DNA from: Rhodanobacter sp. C05
Lineage (GTDB): Bacteria > Pseudomonadota > Gammaproteobacteria > Xanthomonadales > Rhodanobacteraceae
Reading direction: 5' to 3'
DNA length: 64,000 nucleotides
Assembly: GCF_002001165.1 (NCBI RefSeq)
Contig: NZ_MUNQ01000010.1
Location: 62,001 to 126,000, forward strand
The position numbers were made by a program, and so were the translations under genes. Positions 20,170-29,716 of the stretch are shown piece by piece. The notes beneath the pieces are model-generated. The model was given only the letters and a program-made list of their open reading frames with translations. It did not search any database and was not told the DNA's origin. Position 1 is the first letter of the stretch; the number at the start of each line of letters is the position of its first letter.

Positions 20170-20199
20170 AACCGGCGCCCTGGTGGCGCCGGTTTTTTT
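20170..20199 (+). terminator. Rho-independent terminator after the adhesin gene
   Basis: A perfect 10-bp stem AACCGGCGCC/GGCGCCGGTT (20170-20179 with 20185-20194), a 5-base loop and a run of seven T residues. Confidence 0.92.
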
Positions 20200-20345
20200 G
20201 TGCGCAATGTTCGACGCCAGCGATCTTGACGGTGAATTCGGCTGCAAAGTCCGGAGTCCGGTTGTCCTGTCCGTGTACCGTATGCGCGTGCCCTCGCATA
20301 ACATCCGTCGGGACCTGCGCCGTCTCATAACAGTGAAGAACAGCT

Positions 20346-22385
20346 ATGCCGCACGATGAAAAGACCCGGTATGGACCGCACCATGCGGATGCGCTTGTGG
20401 CTGGTTCACCGAGCCGGCAGGACATCGATGTGCTGGTCGGTCTGGTCAGCCAGCACCATCATGCTGAAGCGGAAGCGCTGGCGCGCCGGTTGATTGCCGG
20501 CTTCCCGCAGCACGGTTTTGCATGGAAGGCGCTGGGCGCAGCACTCAAATCGCAGGGGCGCATGACAGAAGCCGTTGCCGCCCAGCAGCACGCGATCGCG
20601 CTCCTGCCGGGCGACGCCGGTGCGCATTACAACCTTGGCAACAGCTTGCTGGCACTGGGACGGCTAGTCGATGCTGCCGGCAGCTATGGTCGGGCTGTTG
20701 CGATCAAGCCGGACTATGTCGAAGCGCACTTCAACCTCGGCAATGCGCTGGCTGCGCATGGCAGGCTGAACGATGCAGTCGCCAGTTATCGCGGCGCGCT
20801 GGCGATCAAGCCGGATTTCATCGAGGCTCATGCCAAGCTCGGTTACACCTTGATGGCCGCGGATCTGGTGGAAGAAGCCGAACCACACTTCCTGCAGGCG
20901 CTGGCGGCACGTCCGGGCAACGCGCAGGTGCACAACAGCCTGGGTATCGTTTATCGCCGTCAGGGGCGCATAGCCGATGCCGAGACCTGCTATCGGCGCG
21001 CCATGGCCATCACTCCCGACTATGCCGAGGCGCATAGCAATCTCGGCAACGTGCTCGGGGAGCAGGGACGCAACGACGAGGCCGAGGCAAGTTATCGGCA
21101 GGCACTGGCGATCAACGACAGGATGGCGGAGGCACATTTCAATCTCGGCAACATCCTGCGTCAGCAGGACAGGCAGCCCGAGGCGGAGCGGAGTTATCGG
21201 CGGGCACTGGAGATCCAGCCGGAATACCTGATGGCGCTCACCAACCTGGGCCTGTGCCTGAAGAGGCAGGGCCGGCTGGACGAGGCAAGCCAATGCTTCC
21301 AGGCCGCGATTGCGATCAAGCCGGATTTCCTGCAGGCGCACTGCAATCTCGCGCCGCTGAAGACCTATGCCGTGGACGATGCAGACCTCGGCCTGTTCGA
21401 AGATCAACAGCACCAGCTCTCCGCCCTGCCGGTCACGGGGCGCGTCAGCTACTGGTTCGCGCTGGGCAAGATGCGCGAGGACGTAGCTCGCTACGACGAT
21501 GCGTTTGCCGCCTATGAGGCGGGGAATCACCTGCAGCGTACGCAATTTCCGCACGACGAGGCGCGCGAGGTGGCGCTGGTGCAGCGCCTGCAATCGGTGT
21601 TCAGTGCGGCATTCTTTGCCGATCGCAGCAAGCCGGTTCACGCTGGCAAGGTGCCGATCTTCATCGTCGGCATGCCGCGTTCGGGCACGTCGCTGATCGA
21701 GCAGATCCTGTCCACGCATCCGGGTGTTCACGGTGCTGGCGAGTTGACCGAACTCGGCGACGTGGTGCATTCGATCACCAGCAGCACCGGCGATCGCGCG
21801 ATCTCCTATCCGGAAATCGCTACCACGCTGTCAGCAGACGAGTTCCGCCGTTTGGGCGAGGCTTATATCGAACGCGTATGGCGGCTGGCACCGGAGGCCG
21901 AACGGATCACCGACAAGTTGCCGGCCAACTTCCAGCACCTGGGCATGATCCATCTGATGCTGCCCCAGGCAAGGATCATTCATGCGATGCGCGATCCGAT
22001 GGATTCATGCTTTTCTTGCTACTCGCGTCTGTTCGAAGGCGGCAATCTCGATTTCGCCTATGACCTGGGCAGCGTGGGCCGTTATTACGCGCGCTACATC
22101 GAACTGATGCAGCACTGGCATCGCGTGCTGCCAGCCGGCACGGTGCTGGACATGCGCTACGAGGACATGGTGACGGATACCGAAGGCCAGGCGCGTCGAC
22201 TGCTCGAATACCTCGGCCTGCCGTGGCATGAGGGCTGTCTCGCCTTCCACCGGAACAAGCGCGCTGTCAGGACCGCCAGTGCAGCGCAGGTACGCAGGCC
22301 GATCTACCGATCATCCGTCGCGCGCTGGCAGCATTTCGAGGCGCATCTTGCGCCGTTGCTGGATATCGTGCAGCGCTATCGATGA
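20346..22385 (+). CDS. TPR-repeat protein fused to a sulfotransferase domain
   Basis: 679 residues. The N-terminal 330 or so are about eight to nine tetratricopeptide repeats (for example AHYNLGNSLLALGRLVDAAGSYGRAVAIKP, recurring every 34 residues), of the type found in O-GlcNAc transferases. The C-terminal half is a sulfotransferase: 5'-PSB loop VGMPRSGTSLIEQIL, then the PAPS 3'-phosphate motif HAMRDPMDSCFSCYSRLF, and a C-terminal EDMV and YLGLPWHEGC. It would transfer sulfate from PAPS to a protein, sugar or lipid acceptor; the acceptor is unknown. It lies directly downstream of the adhesin gene, separated by a strong terminator, so cotranscription is unlikely. Confidence 0.92.
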   Translation: MPHDEKTRYGPHHADALVAGSPSRQDIDVLVGLVSQHHHAEAEALARRLIAGFPQHGFAWKALGAALKSQGRMTEAVAAQQHAIALLPGDAGAHYNLGNSLLALGRLVDAAGSYGRAVAIKPDYVEAHFNLGNALAAHGRLNDAVASYRGALAIKPDFIEAHAKLGYTLMAADLVEEAEPHFLQALAARPGNAQVHNSLGIVYRRQGRIADAETCYRRAMAITPDYAEAHSNLGNVLGEQGRNDEAEASYRQALAINDRMAEAHFNLGNILRQQDRQPEAERSYRRALEIQPEYLMALTNLGLCLKRQGRLDEASQCFQAAIAIKPDFLQAHCNLAPLKTYAVDDADLGLFEDQQHQLSALPVTGRVSYWFALGKMREDVARYDDAFAAYEAGNHLQRTQFPHDEAREVALVQRLQSVFSAAFFADRSKPVHAGKVPIFIVGMPRSGTSLIEQILSTHPGVHGAGELTELGDVVHSITSSTGDRAISYPEIATTLSADEFRRLGEAYIERVWRLAPEAERITDKLPANFQHLGMIHLMLPQARIIHAMRDPMDSCFSCYSRLFEGGNLDFAYDLGSVGRYYARYIELMQHWHRVLPAGTVLDMRYEDMVTDTEGQARRLLEYLGLPWHEGCLAFHRNKRAVRTASAAQVRRPIYRSSVARWQHFEAHLAPLLDIVQRYR

Positions 22386-22469
22386 CGTGCCGTACTGCAA
22401 TGTCGCAGTGCTGTCAGGATGATCGGAAGATGGCGACAGCATGAATTTGCGCGACCCGGATCACAAGGC

Positions 22470-22498
22470 TTGCCCGTATCGGGAAATTTTCCTAGATC
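22470..22498 (+). promoter_or_regulatory. Possible promoter of the type II secretion operon
   Basis: TTGCCC, a 17-base spacer, then TAGATC, about 185 bases before the gspE ATG. It is the best sigma-70-like pair in the 298-base gap, which otherwise contains nothing I can assign. Confidence 0.35.
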
Positions 22499-22683
22499 GC
22501 AGGGGTCCATGTAACTGCATGCAGGCCTCACAATAGGCGTTCTTCACGGACATGATTTGTGAATGCGAAGCTGGCTGCCGCCGGACGATGCTCGCCCGGC
22601 AGCAGACGAATGTGTTAACTATGGCGTTTGCCGTTTCGCTGAGGGAGCGTTGACGGTTTCGCAGGTACAGAGCGGGGTGGAGG

Positions 22684-24417
22684 ATGTCGGCAGCCATTGA
22701 GCCGGCGGTCAACGGCACGGGCATGACGGGAGACGACCGTGAGGCGGAAGTCTGCGCATGGCTGGTTGCGCGTGGTCGTTTGAAGGACAGTGATCTGGGG
22801 CGTGCGCGCCGGCTGCACGAGGAGTCGGCCGAAGGCACGCTGACGACCTTGATGGCGCGGCTCGGGCTGGTGTCCGAGCGTGACCTGGCCGAGGCCTGGG
22901 TGGATCTGCTGCAGGTGCCGTTGCTGGCCGCGCGCGATGCACCGGAACTGCCGCCGGCCGATCTCGAACTGTCGCTGCGCTTCCTGAAGCAGCAGCACGT
23001 GGTGCCGGTGCATGACGACAAGGACGGGCTGGCCCTGCTGGTGGCCGATCCGGCCGATCCGTATCCGCGGCAGGCAGTGGAACTGGCCGCTGGCCGACCG
23101 GTGGCATTGCGGATCGGACTGCGTTCGGAAATCGACGGCCTGATCGAACGCTATTACGGCAGCGGCCGTTCGGCGATGGGCACGATCGTGGAGAACCTCG
23201 ATGGCAGCGCTGCCGAAGAGGACGATGTCGAGCACCTGCGCGATCTAGCCTCCGAGGCTCCGGTCATCCGGCTGGTGAATCTGATCCTGCAGCGTGCGGT
23301 CGAGCAGCGCGCCTCGGACGTGCATATCGAGCCGTTCGAGAACCGGCTGAAGGTGCGTTACCGCATCGATGGCGTGCTGCATGAGGTGGAAGCGCCGCCA
23401 TCGTCTTCCACCGCGGCGGTGATCTCGCGCGTGAAGATCATGGCGCGGCTGAACATCGCCGAGCGCCGGTTGCCGCAAGACGGCCGCATCCAGCTGCGCG
23501 TGCAGGGCAAGGAACTCGATCTTCGCGTATCCACCGTGCCGACCAGCTTCGGCGAGTCGGTGGTGATGCGTATCCTCGATCGCGAATCGGTGGTGTTCGA
23601 TTTCGCCTCGCTCGGTTTCACCGACAGCTTCCAGCAACGTTTTGTCGACGTACTGCAACGTCCGCATGGCATCCTGCTGGTGACCGGGCCCACGGGTTCC
23701 GGCAAGACCACCACGCTGTATACCGCGCTGTCGCAGATCAATACGAATGACGTGAAGATCATCACGGTCGAGGACCCGGTCGAGTACCAGCTCGAAGGCA
23801 TCAACCAGATCCAGGTGAAGCCGCAGATCGGGCTGGATTTTTCCGGTGCACTGCGCTCGATCATGCGCCAGGATCCGGACGTGATCATGATCGGCGAAAT
23901 GCGCGATCTGGAAACCTGCCGCATCGCGATCCAGTCCGCGCTCACTGGCCATCTGGTGTTGTCCACCTTGCATACCAATTCGGCGGCGGGCGGCATCACG
24001 CGCCTGCTCGACATGGGCGTCGAGGATTACCTGCTCGGTTCCACCATCAACGGCATTCTCGCGCAGCGTCTGGTGCGCCGACTCGATCCGGAAACGGCCA
24101 TTTCCTACGAGGCATTGCCGGAAGTGATCGCGCAGTTCGAGCTGGAGAAATACACGGATGAGCGTCCGATCCGCCTCTGGAAGCCGGGCAGCAGTGCGGC
24201 CAATCCCACCGGCTATCGCGGTCGCCGCGCGATCATGGAGTTCCTGACCATGAGCGATCCGTTGCGCCGGCTGGTGATGCAGCGCGCCAACGAAAGCGAG
24301 ATCGAGAAGCAGGCGCGCGCCGAAGGCATGCGCACGATGTACGAGGACGGCATCGCCAAGGCCGTGGCCGGCATCACCACGCTGGAAGAAGTCCTGCGCG
24401 TCACGCAGGAAGGCTGA
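22684..24417 (+). CDS. gspE: Type II secretion ATPase GspE (XpsE)
   Basis: 577 residues; the cytoplasmic hexameric ATPase that drives pseudopilus assembly. N1E domain (about 1-155), then the catalytic part: Walker A GPTGSGKTTTLY (335-346), Asp box TVEDPVEYQL, Walker B DPDVIMIGEMRDLET (397-411) and His box TGHLVLSTLHTN. The C-terminal region between ILAQRLVRRLD and TGYRGRRAIMEF lacks all four zinc-binding cysteines normally present in GspE (CxxC pairs). The gene opens an operon of eleven genes in the Xanthomonas xps order. GGTGGAGG is 3-4 bases before the ATG. The missing zinc site may be a clade trait. Confidence 0.96.
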   Translation: MSAAIEPAVNGTGMTGDDREAEVCAWLVARGRLKDSDLGRARRLHEESAEGTLTTLMARLGLVSERDLAEAWVDLLQVPLLAARDAPELPPADLELSLRFLKQQHVVPVHDDKDGLALLVADPADPYPRQAVELAAGRPVALRIGLRSEIDGLIERYYGSGRSAMGTIVENLDGSAAEEDDVEHLRDLASEAPVIRLVNLILQRAVEQRASDVHIEPFENRLKVRYRIDGVLHEVEAPPSSSTAAVISRVKIMARLNIAERRLPQDGRIQLRVQGKELDLRVSTVPTSFGESVVMRILDRESVVFDFASLGFTDSFQQRFVDVLQRPHGILLVTGPTGSGKTTTLYTALSQINTNDVKIITVEDPVEYQLEGINQIQVKPQIGLDFSGALRSIMRQDPDVIMIGEMRDLETCRIAIQSALTGHLVLSTLHTNSAAGGITRLLDMGVEDYLLGSTINGILAQRLVRRLDPETAISYEALPEVIAQFELEKYTDERPIRLWKPGSSAANPTGYRGRRAIMEFLTMSDPLRRLVMQRANESEIEKQARAEGMRTMYEDGIAKAVAGITTLEEVLRVTQEG

Positions 24418-24418
24418 C

Positions 24419-25636
24419 GTGGCGCAGTTCCGATACAAGGCGGTCAGCGATGCCGGCGAAATGCTGCAGGGGCAGATGGAGGCCGCCAGCGTCGAGGACG
24501 TGATCGGCCGGCTGCAGGATCAGGGCCACACGCCGCTGGACGCGCAGCCGGCCGATGGTGTCGGTGGCGGGCGTGGTCTGGCGGCGTTGTTCAAGCGTGG
24601 CCCGTTCACCGGGGACGAGCTGGCGCAGTTTACCCACCAGTTGGCGACCCTGCTTGGCGCCGGCCAGCCGCTGGATCGCGCACTCAGCATCCTGCTTGAG
24701 CTGCCCGAGGGCGAACACGCGAAGAAGCTGGTCGAACGGGTACGCGATCGCGTACGCGGCGGCAATACCCTGTCCTTTGCGCTGGACGAAGAGCACGGCG
24801 TATTCCCGAAGCTGTACATCAGCCTCGTACGCGCCGGTGAGGCGGGCGGCTCGCTGGAAGAGACGCTGCGCCGGCTGGCCGATTACCTGGAGCGTGCGCA
24901 GGCGCTGCGCGGCAGCATCGTCAATGCGCTGATCTACCCGGCGTTCCTGATGGTGGGTGTACTAGGTTCGCTGGTGTTGCTGCTGGCGTATGTGGTGCCG
25001 CAGTTCGTGCCGATCTTCGAGGACATGCAGGTACCGATCCCGTGGATTACCGAAGCGGTATTGGTAGTCGGCAATACCTTGCAGACCTGGTGGTGGCTGA
25101 TCCTGCTGGTGGTCGGTGGTGGCTTGTTCGTCTGGCGTGCGCGCCTGCGCGATCCGCAGGCACGGCTGGCCTGGCATACCAAAATGCTGAGCATGCGCCT
25201 GGTCGGCCCGTTGTTGCTGAAGGTGGAGACCGCGCGGATCGCCCGTACGCTGGGCACTCTTCTGAAGAACGGCGTGCCGCTGCTGAGCGCGCTGACCATC
25301 GCGCGCCAGGTCACCAGCAACCGTGCGCTGGATGCGGCGCTGGATGCGGCGCACGAGCAGGTCAAGGGCGGCGCCGGCCTCAGTTTTGCCTTGGGCCAGT
25401 CGAAGCTGTTCCCGCGGCTGGCGATGCAGATGGTGCAGGTCGGCGAGGAAGCCGGCCAGCTCGACACCATGCTGCTGAAAGTCGCCGACACTTTTGAACT
25501 TGAGTCCAAACGTGCGATCGATCGCTTGCTGGCCGCGTTGGTGCCGGCGCTGACCATCGTGATGACCGTGATGGTGGCGATCATCATGGCGGCGATCCTG
25601 CTGCCGTTGCTCAGCCTGACCAGCAATATCCAGTAG
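24419..25636 (+). CDS. gspF: Type II secretion inner-membrane protein GspF
   Basis: 405 residues with two GspF/PilC four-helix cytoplasmic domains (about 70-195 and 275-395) and three membrane segments (about 170-190, 222-242, 376-400). LATLLGAGQPLDRAL and VRAGEAGGSLEETL are the family repeats. It anchors GspE to the inner-membrane platform. The start is GTG at 24419, one base after the gspE stop, so it is translationally coupled; no separate Shine-Dalgarno is needed. Confidence 0.95.
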   Translation: MAQFRYKAVSDAGEMLQGQMEAASVEDVIGRLQDQGHTPLDAQPADGVGGGRGLAALFKRGPFTGDELAQFTHQLATLLGAGQPLDRALSILLELPEGEHAKKLVERVRDRVRGGNTLSFALDEEHGVFPKLYISLVRAGEAGGSLEETLRRLADYLERAQALRGSIVNALIYPAFLMVGVLGSLVLLLAYVVPQFVPIFEDMQVPIPWITEAVLVVGNTLQTWWWLILLVVGGGLFVWRARLRDPQARLAWHTKMLSMRLVGPLLLKVETARIARTLGTLLKNGVPLLSALTIARQVTSNRALDAALDAAHEQVKGGAGLSFALGQSKLFPRLAMQMVQVGEEAGQLDTMLLKVADTFELESKRAIDRLLAALVPALTIVMTVMVAIIMAAILLPLLSLTSNIQ

Positions 25637-25670
25637 ACCCACAATCCTTCGTATCCCTGAGGTAATCGAC

Positions 25671-26096
25671 ATGCAGTACAGGCAACCACGACGAATCGGC
25701 TCGAACGCCGGTTTCACCCTGCTCGAAATGCTCGCGGTGATCGTGTTGATCGGCATCATCGGTGCGGTGGTGGTGACCCAGGTCGGCAAGAACGTCGACA
25801 AGGGCAAATACGGTGCAGGCAAGGCGCAACTGCTGACGCTGAGCCAGAAGGTCGAGAACTACGCGCTGGACAACGGCTCACCGCCGCAGCAGCTGGAGGA
25901 TCTGGTGGCGAAGCCGGCCAACGCGACGAACTGGCAGGGCCCGTATGCGAAGGAATCCGATCTGAAGGATCCGTGGGGGCATCCCTTCGGCTACCAGTAT
26001 CCGGGCCAGCACGGCAATTTCGACCTGATTTTCTACGGTCAGGACGGCAAGCCCGGCGGTGACGGTTACAGCGCCGACGTGGGCAACTGGCAATAA
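25671..26096 (+). CDS. gspG: Major pseudopilin GspG
   Basis: 141 residues. A short basic leader ending in G14, then the prepilin cleavage site NAG|FTLLEMLAVIVLIG with Glu at +5. The C-terminus has the GspG-type calcium-loop region (DLIFYGQDGKPGGDGYSADVGNWQ) and the conserved PWGxPFxYxYPG motif. It is the main subunit of the periplasmic pseudopilus. GAGG lies upstream of the ATG; the gap to gspF is 34 bases. No prepilin peptidase gene (gspO/pilD) is in this window, so it must be elsewhere. Confidence 0.96.
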   Translation: MQYRQPRRIGSNAGFTLLEMLAVIVLIGIIGAVVVTQVGKNVDKGKYGAGKAQLLTLSQKVENYALDNGSPPQQLEDLVAKPANATNWQGPYAKESDLKDPWGHPFGYQYPGQHGNFDLIFYGQDGKPGGDGYSADVGNWQ

Positions 26097-26099
26097 GCC

Positions 26100-26558
26100 A
26101 TGCGGGCTGCGCGCGCCAGCGGTTTCACCCTGTTCGAGATGCTGGCGGTGATCTTGCTGGTCGGCATTGCGGCGGCAGCGGTATCGATCGCGGTGACGCA
26201 GGGCCTTGCCAGCGCACGGGTGCGTGCGGCCAGCAGCGAGCTGGCCGGCGCGTTGCGCGCCACCCGCGCGCAGGCGATCGTGCGCGGCGAGGAACAGACC
26301 TTCGATGTCGATACCCGCGCGGACACCTATCGCAACGTGAAGCAGCAGGACGTGCGCCTGCCGAAAGGTTTGCACGTGAGCATCACCAGCGCGAAGGACG
26401 ATCAGCCCAACGACCATACCGGGCGCATCCGTTTCTTTCCCGATGGCAGCTCCACCGGCGGCCGCATCACCTTGCAGAGCGGCAAGCGCCAGTGGCATGT
26501 CAACGTGTCCTGGCTGACCGGTGAAGTACGCGTGGTCGACACGGTGGCCGCGCGATGA
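26100..26558 (+). CDS. gspH: Minor pseudopilin GspH
   Basis: 152 residues. Prepilin site SG|FTLFEMLAVILLVG with Glu at +5, the hydrophobic helix, then a beta-rich globular domain with RIRFFPDGSSTGGRITL, the classic GspH/FimT motif. It starts three bases after the gspG stop and overlaps gspI by four bases. It forms part of the pseudopilus tip region. Confidence 0.94.
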   Translation: MRAARASGFTLFEMLAVILLVGIAAAAVSIAVTQGLASARVRAASSELAGALRATRAQAIVRGEEQTFDVDTRADTYRNVKQQDVRLPKGLHVSITSAKDDQPNDHTGRIRFFPDGSSTGGRITLQSGKRQWHVNVSWLTGEVRVVDTVAAR

Positions 26559-26989
26559 TCGGCTCCCGCCCGCAATCGCAACAGGGTTTCAGCCTGCTCG
26601 AGGTGATCGCCGCGATCATGCTGCTGGCGATCGCGTTTACTGCGCTGATGAAGGTGGCCGGTGCCTCGATCAGTCTCAGCCAGAACGCAGCCGAGCACAG
26701 CGAGGCTGCCATGTGGGCGCGCAGCCTGCTCGACACGGCCTTCGTGGGTGAACCACTGCAGGCAGGCAGCCGCTCGGGTCAGTTCGATCGCAAGTACCGC
26801 TGGCGGCTCGACGTGTCGCCGTGGAATGAGGCTGGTGCCGCTCCACCGGCCGCGCCGCTGCATCTGTACCAGCTGGATCTGGACGTGTTGTGGGGGCCAC
26901 CGGCGCATCCGCGCTCGGCGCATTTCCGCACTTTGCGCCTGACCGGTCCGCAAACCGACGGCAGCGGCAATATGCAGGCTCCCCGATGA
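26555..26989 (+). CDS. gspI: Minor pseudopilin GspI
   Basis: 144 residues. Prepilin site QG|FSLLEVIAAIMLLAIAF with Glu at +5; a short globular domain (WARSLLDTAFVGEPL, YRWRLDVSPW). ATGA overlap with both gspH upstream and gspJ downstream. GspI, J and K form the pseudopilus tip complex in known systems. Confidence 0.93.
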   Translation: MIGSRPQSQQGFSLLEVIAAIMLLAIAFTALMKVAGASISLSQNAAEHSEAAMWARSLLDTAFVGEPLQAGSRSGQFDRKYRWRLDVSPWNEAGAAPPAAPLHLYQLDLDVLWGPPAHPRSAHFRTLRLTGPQTDGSGNMQAPR

Positions 26990-27654
26990 AGCGGCTCGCC
27001 GGGTTCACCTTGCTGGAAGTACTGGCTGCGCTGGTCTTGCTGGCCTTGCTCCTGGTCGGTGTTTACTCTGGCGTACGAACCGCTACCCACAGCGTCCGTT
27101 CGGGTACCGAAGCAATTGAACGGATCGACCAGATCCGTGCGGCCGAGGAGTTCCTGCGGCGCGAACTCGCCCAGAGCCTGCTGCAGCCGATCAGCCACAA
27201 CAATCGCGGCGAGGCGATCTATTTCGATGGGAGCGCCCGCGAGATGCACTACGTGGCACCGCTGCCCGGCTATCTCGGCAAGCTGGGTCCGCAGTTGCAG
27301 CAGCTGCGACTGGTCGATGACGGCAACGGTGGCCTGCGGCTGGAACTGAGCCTGGCCATCCTGCCACCGGACGGCCAGCCAGCCAGGCCGCTGGGCGATC
27401 CACAGGTATTGCTCGACCATATCAAGAGCGGCAGTTTCAGCTATCGCGGCATCGATACGGACGGCAATGCAGTGCCGTGGTCCGGCACATGGTCCGACGG
27501 TCGGCTGTTGCCGCAGCTGGTGCGCATCGAGTTGCAGCCTGTGGGCAACCAGGGCTGGCCGCGGCTGGATGTGCCGTTGCGCACCAATCCGTTGAACAAC
27601 AATGCACAGAATGGCTTGCCGCGGGCGGGCCTGGGCAACGGAGGCAGGCCATGA
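26986..27654 (+). CDS. gspJ: Minor pseudopilin GspJ
   Basis: 222 residues. MKRLAG|FTLLEVLAALVLLALLL with Glu at +5, then the GspJ globular domain (FLRRELAQSLLQPI, LLDHIKSGSFSYRG). The ATG at 26986 overlaps the gspI stop (ATGA) and places the prepilin leader correctly; the longer open frame upstream is inside gspI. Overlaps gspK by four bases. Confidence 0.93.
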   Translation: MKRLAGFTLLEVLAALVLLALLLVGVYSGVRTATHSVRSGTEAIERIDQIRAAEEFLRRELAQSLLQPISHNNRGEAIYFDGSAREMHYVAPLPGYLGKLGPQLQQLRLVDDGNGGLRLELSLAILPPDGQPARPLGDPQVLLDHIKSGSFSYRGIDTDGNAVPWSGTWSDGRLLPQLVRIELQPVGNQGWPRLDVPLRTNPLNNNAQNGLPRAGLGNGGRP

Positions 27655-28529
27655 ACAGGCTGCCGTCGCTGGCGCAGCGCGCCAATCAGCGTGGGGTGGC
27701 CCTGCTGCTGGTGCTCTGGGCATGCACCCTGCTGGCGATCCTGCTGGGCGGTTATGCCGCGCTGGCGCGCACAGAGGGTTTGCAGGCGCACTATCAGTTT
27801 GCCGAGACGCAGGCGCATTACGCCGCCGAGGCGGGTCTGATGCGCGCGGTTTACGGACTGCAGAATCCGGATCAAAAGCAGCGCTGGATCGGCGACGGGC
27901 GCATCTATCCGTTCCACTACGACAACGCCACGGTCATGGTGTCGGCGATCGACGAAGGTGGCAAGGTCGATATCAACACCGCCACACCGGATGTACTGCA
28001 GGCGCTGTTCCAGGTCGCCGGCATGGACCCGGCGCAGGCCAAGGCGCTGAGCGGCAATGTGGTCGACTGGCGCAATCCGGTGGGCGTCGAGAGTGCAGCG
28101 GCAAGCCAGCATGCGGCCTATGCGGCGGCAGGGCGCGACTACGGTCCGCGCCATGCGCCGTTCGTCAGCATCGAGGAATTGCAGATGGTGCTGGGCATGA
28201 CGCCGGCGATCTATCGCACGGTGGCGCCGGTGGTCACGATCTGGTCACACAACGTGATTCCGGACGCGAACACCGCGCCACCACTGGCGCTGGCGGCGAT
28301 TCCCGGGATGACGCCCGAGCAGCAGAGTGCGATCCAGGCTGCACGCTTGCAGCATGCGAACGACCCGAGTCTGGCTCTTAATAACGGAACCACGCATAGT
28401 ATCCGGTCGGAGGCCACGCTGGCCGACGGCACGCGCGCGATATTGCGCGCCACCATTCGTTTGCAGACGGGACAGCCTGGCGCGCAACCGTATTCGGTGC
28501 TGCGCTGGCAGGAGGGGAGTGCGGAATGA
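27651..28529 (+). CDS. gspK: Minor pseudopilin GspK
   Basis: 292 residues. A leader ending in QRG|VALLLVLWACTLLAILL; like other GspK proteins it lacks Glu at +5, consistent with its place at the pseudopilus tip. The large domain contains DEGGKVDINTATPDVLQALF and the SAM-like helix-hairpin repeats, VVDWRNP and FVSIEELQMVLGM. It starts inside the end of gspJ and overlaps gspL by four bases. Confidence 0.94.
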   Translation: MNRLPSLAQRANQRGVALLLVLWACTLLAILLGGYAALARTEGLQAHYQFAETQAHYAAEAGLMRAVYGLQNPDQKQRWIGDGRIYPFHYDNATVMVSAIDEGGKVDINTATPDVLQALFQVAGMDPAQAKALSGNVVDWRNPVGVESAAASQHAAYAAAGRDYGPRHAPFVSIEELQMVLGMTPAIYRTVAPVVTIWSHNVIPDANTAPPLALAAIPGMTPEQQSAIQAARLQHANDPSLALNNGTTHSIRSEATLADGTRAILRATIRLQTGQPGAQPYSVLRWQEGSAE

Positions 28530-29716
28530 GTAGTACGGCAACGCAGTCGCTGCGGCCGCTGATGGATCGGCTGCGCCGTGCCTGGCGCACCTCGCCGTTG
28601 CCGGTATTTTTCGGCTGGTGGGGTGGCGAATTGCGCGGGCTGTTGCCGCCGCGCTGGCGCAACTGGTTGCGCAGTGGCGCCGACTGGCATCTGCTGCAGT
28701 GCACAGGTACGCAATGGACATTGCATCGCGCCGGTCATGGCGAGGTGCTGGTGCGCTTGGATGACAGCGCCGAGGCATCCGTCATCGACGCGGGCGCCGG
28801 GCAGGCTGCATTGAATGCCGTCCTGCGCAAGATCGACCGGGAGGATCTGCGGCTTGCCCTGCTGTTGCCGTCGGCCACCGTGCTGCGGCGCACGCTGCTG
28901 CTGCCGTTGGCCGCGCGCGACAACCTGCAGCAGGTGATGGCGTTCGAGATGGACCGGCAGACCCCGTTCAGCGTGGCGCAGGTGTATTACGCGGTACGCG
29001 AGTTGCCCGGCCCGGCTGCCGCCGGCCGTTTCAATGCCGAGCTGGTAGCTGTCACGCGCGGCACACTCGATCCCCAGCTGATGCGCTTGCGTGACCTGGG
29101 TGTGTCGGTTGACGCCGTGGATCTGGCCGCCGGCAACGACCGCCTCGGCGTCAATCTGCTGCCGCCGGAGCAGACGCCGCGCCATGTGCGGCCACGGCGA
29201 CGCCTGAACCTGGCACTGGCGGCGGCCTGCGTGCTGCTGCTGGTCTTGCTGCTGAGCCAGTGGCTGCACAACCGGCAGGCGGTACTGACGCAGATGCAGA
29301 CCGAAGTCGAGGACATGCGCGGCGAGGCGCAGCAGGTGGCGTCGCTGCGCCAGCAGTTGCAGGACAACGCCGGTGCCGCCGGCTTCCTGGTCCAGCGCAA
29401 GAAAAACACGATAGCAATGCTGAGCCTGCTGCAGGACGCTACGGCACGTCTGCCGGACAGCGCGTGGCTGGAGCGTTTCAGCGTCGACAATACCGGCCAG
29501 ATCGGCATGCAGGGGCAGAGCTTGCAGGCGACGAAGCTGCTCGATGTATTGAAGGATTCGGCGTTGATCACACAGGCCAGCTTCCAGGGCAGCATCCAGC
29601 CTGATCCATCCACCGGCAAGGAACGTTTCTATCTGACTGCGCAATTGCGTCAGCCTGCAGTAGCCCGTGTGAAACCTGCCGTCGCGGCATCGGCGGGCAA
29701 CGGTGACACGCCATGA
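28526..29716 (+). CDS. gspL: Type II secretion protein GspL
   Basis: 396 residues. A cytoplasmic actin-like N-terminal part (about 1-225, including LLLPSATVLRRTLLLPLAARDNLQQVMAFEMDRQTPFSVAQ, typical of GspL/PilM-like proteins), one membrane helix (about 230-250, LNLALAAACVLLLVLLLSQWL), a periplasmic coiled coil and a ferredoxin-like domain. It connects GspE to GspM. ATGA overlaps with both neighbours. Confidence 0.92.
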   Translation: MSSTATQSLRPLMDRLRRAWRTSPLPVFFGWWGGELRGLLPPRWRNWLRSGADWHLLQCTGTQWTLHRAGHGEVLVRLDDSAEASVIDAGAGQAALNAVLRKIDREDLRLALLLPSATVLRRTLLLPLAARDNLQQVMAFEMDRQTPFSVAQVYYAVRELPGPAAAGRFNAELVAVTRGTLDPQLMRLRDLGVSVDAVDLAAGNDRLGVNLLPPEQTPRHVRPRRRLNLALAAACVLLLVLLLSQWLHNRQAVLTQMQTEVEDMRGEAQQVASLRQQLQDNAGAAGFLVQRKKNTIAMLSLLQDATARLPDSAWLERFSVDNTGQIGMQGQSLQATKLLDVLKDSALITQASFQGSIQPDPSTGKERFYLTAQLRQPAVARVKPAVAASAGNGDTP

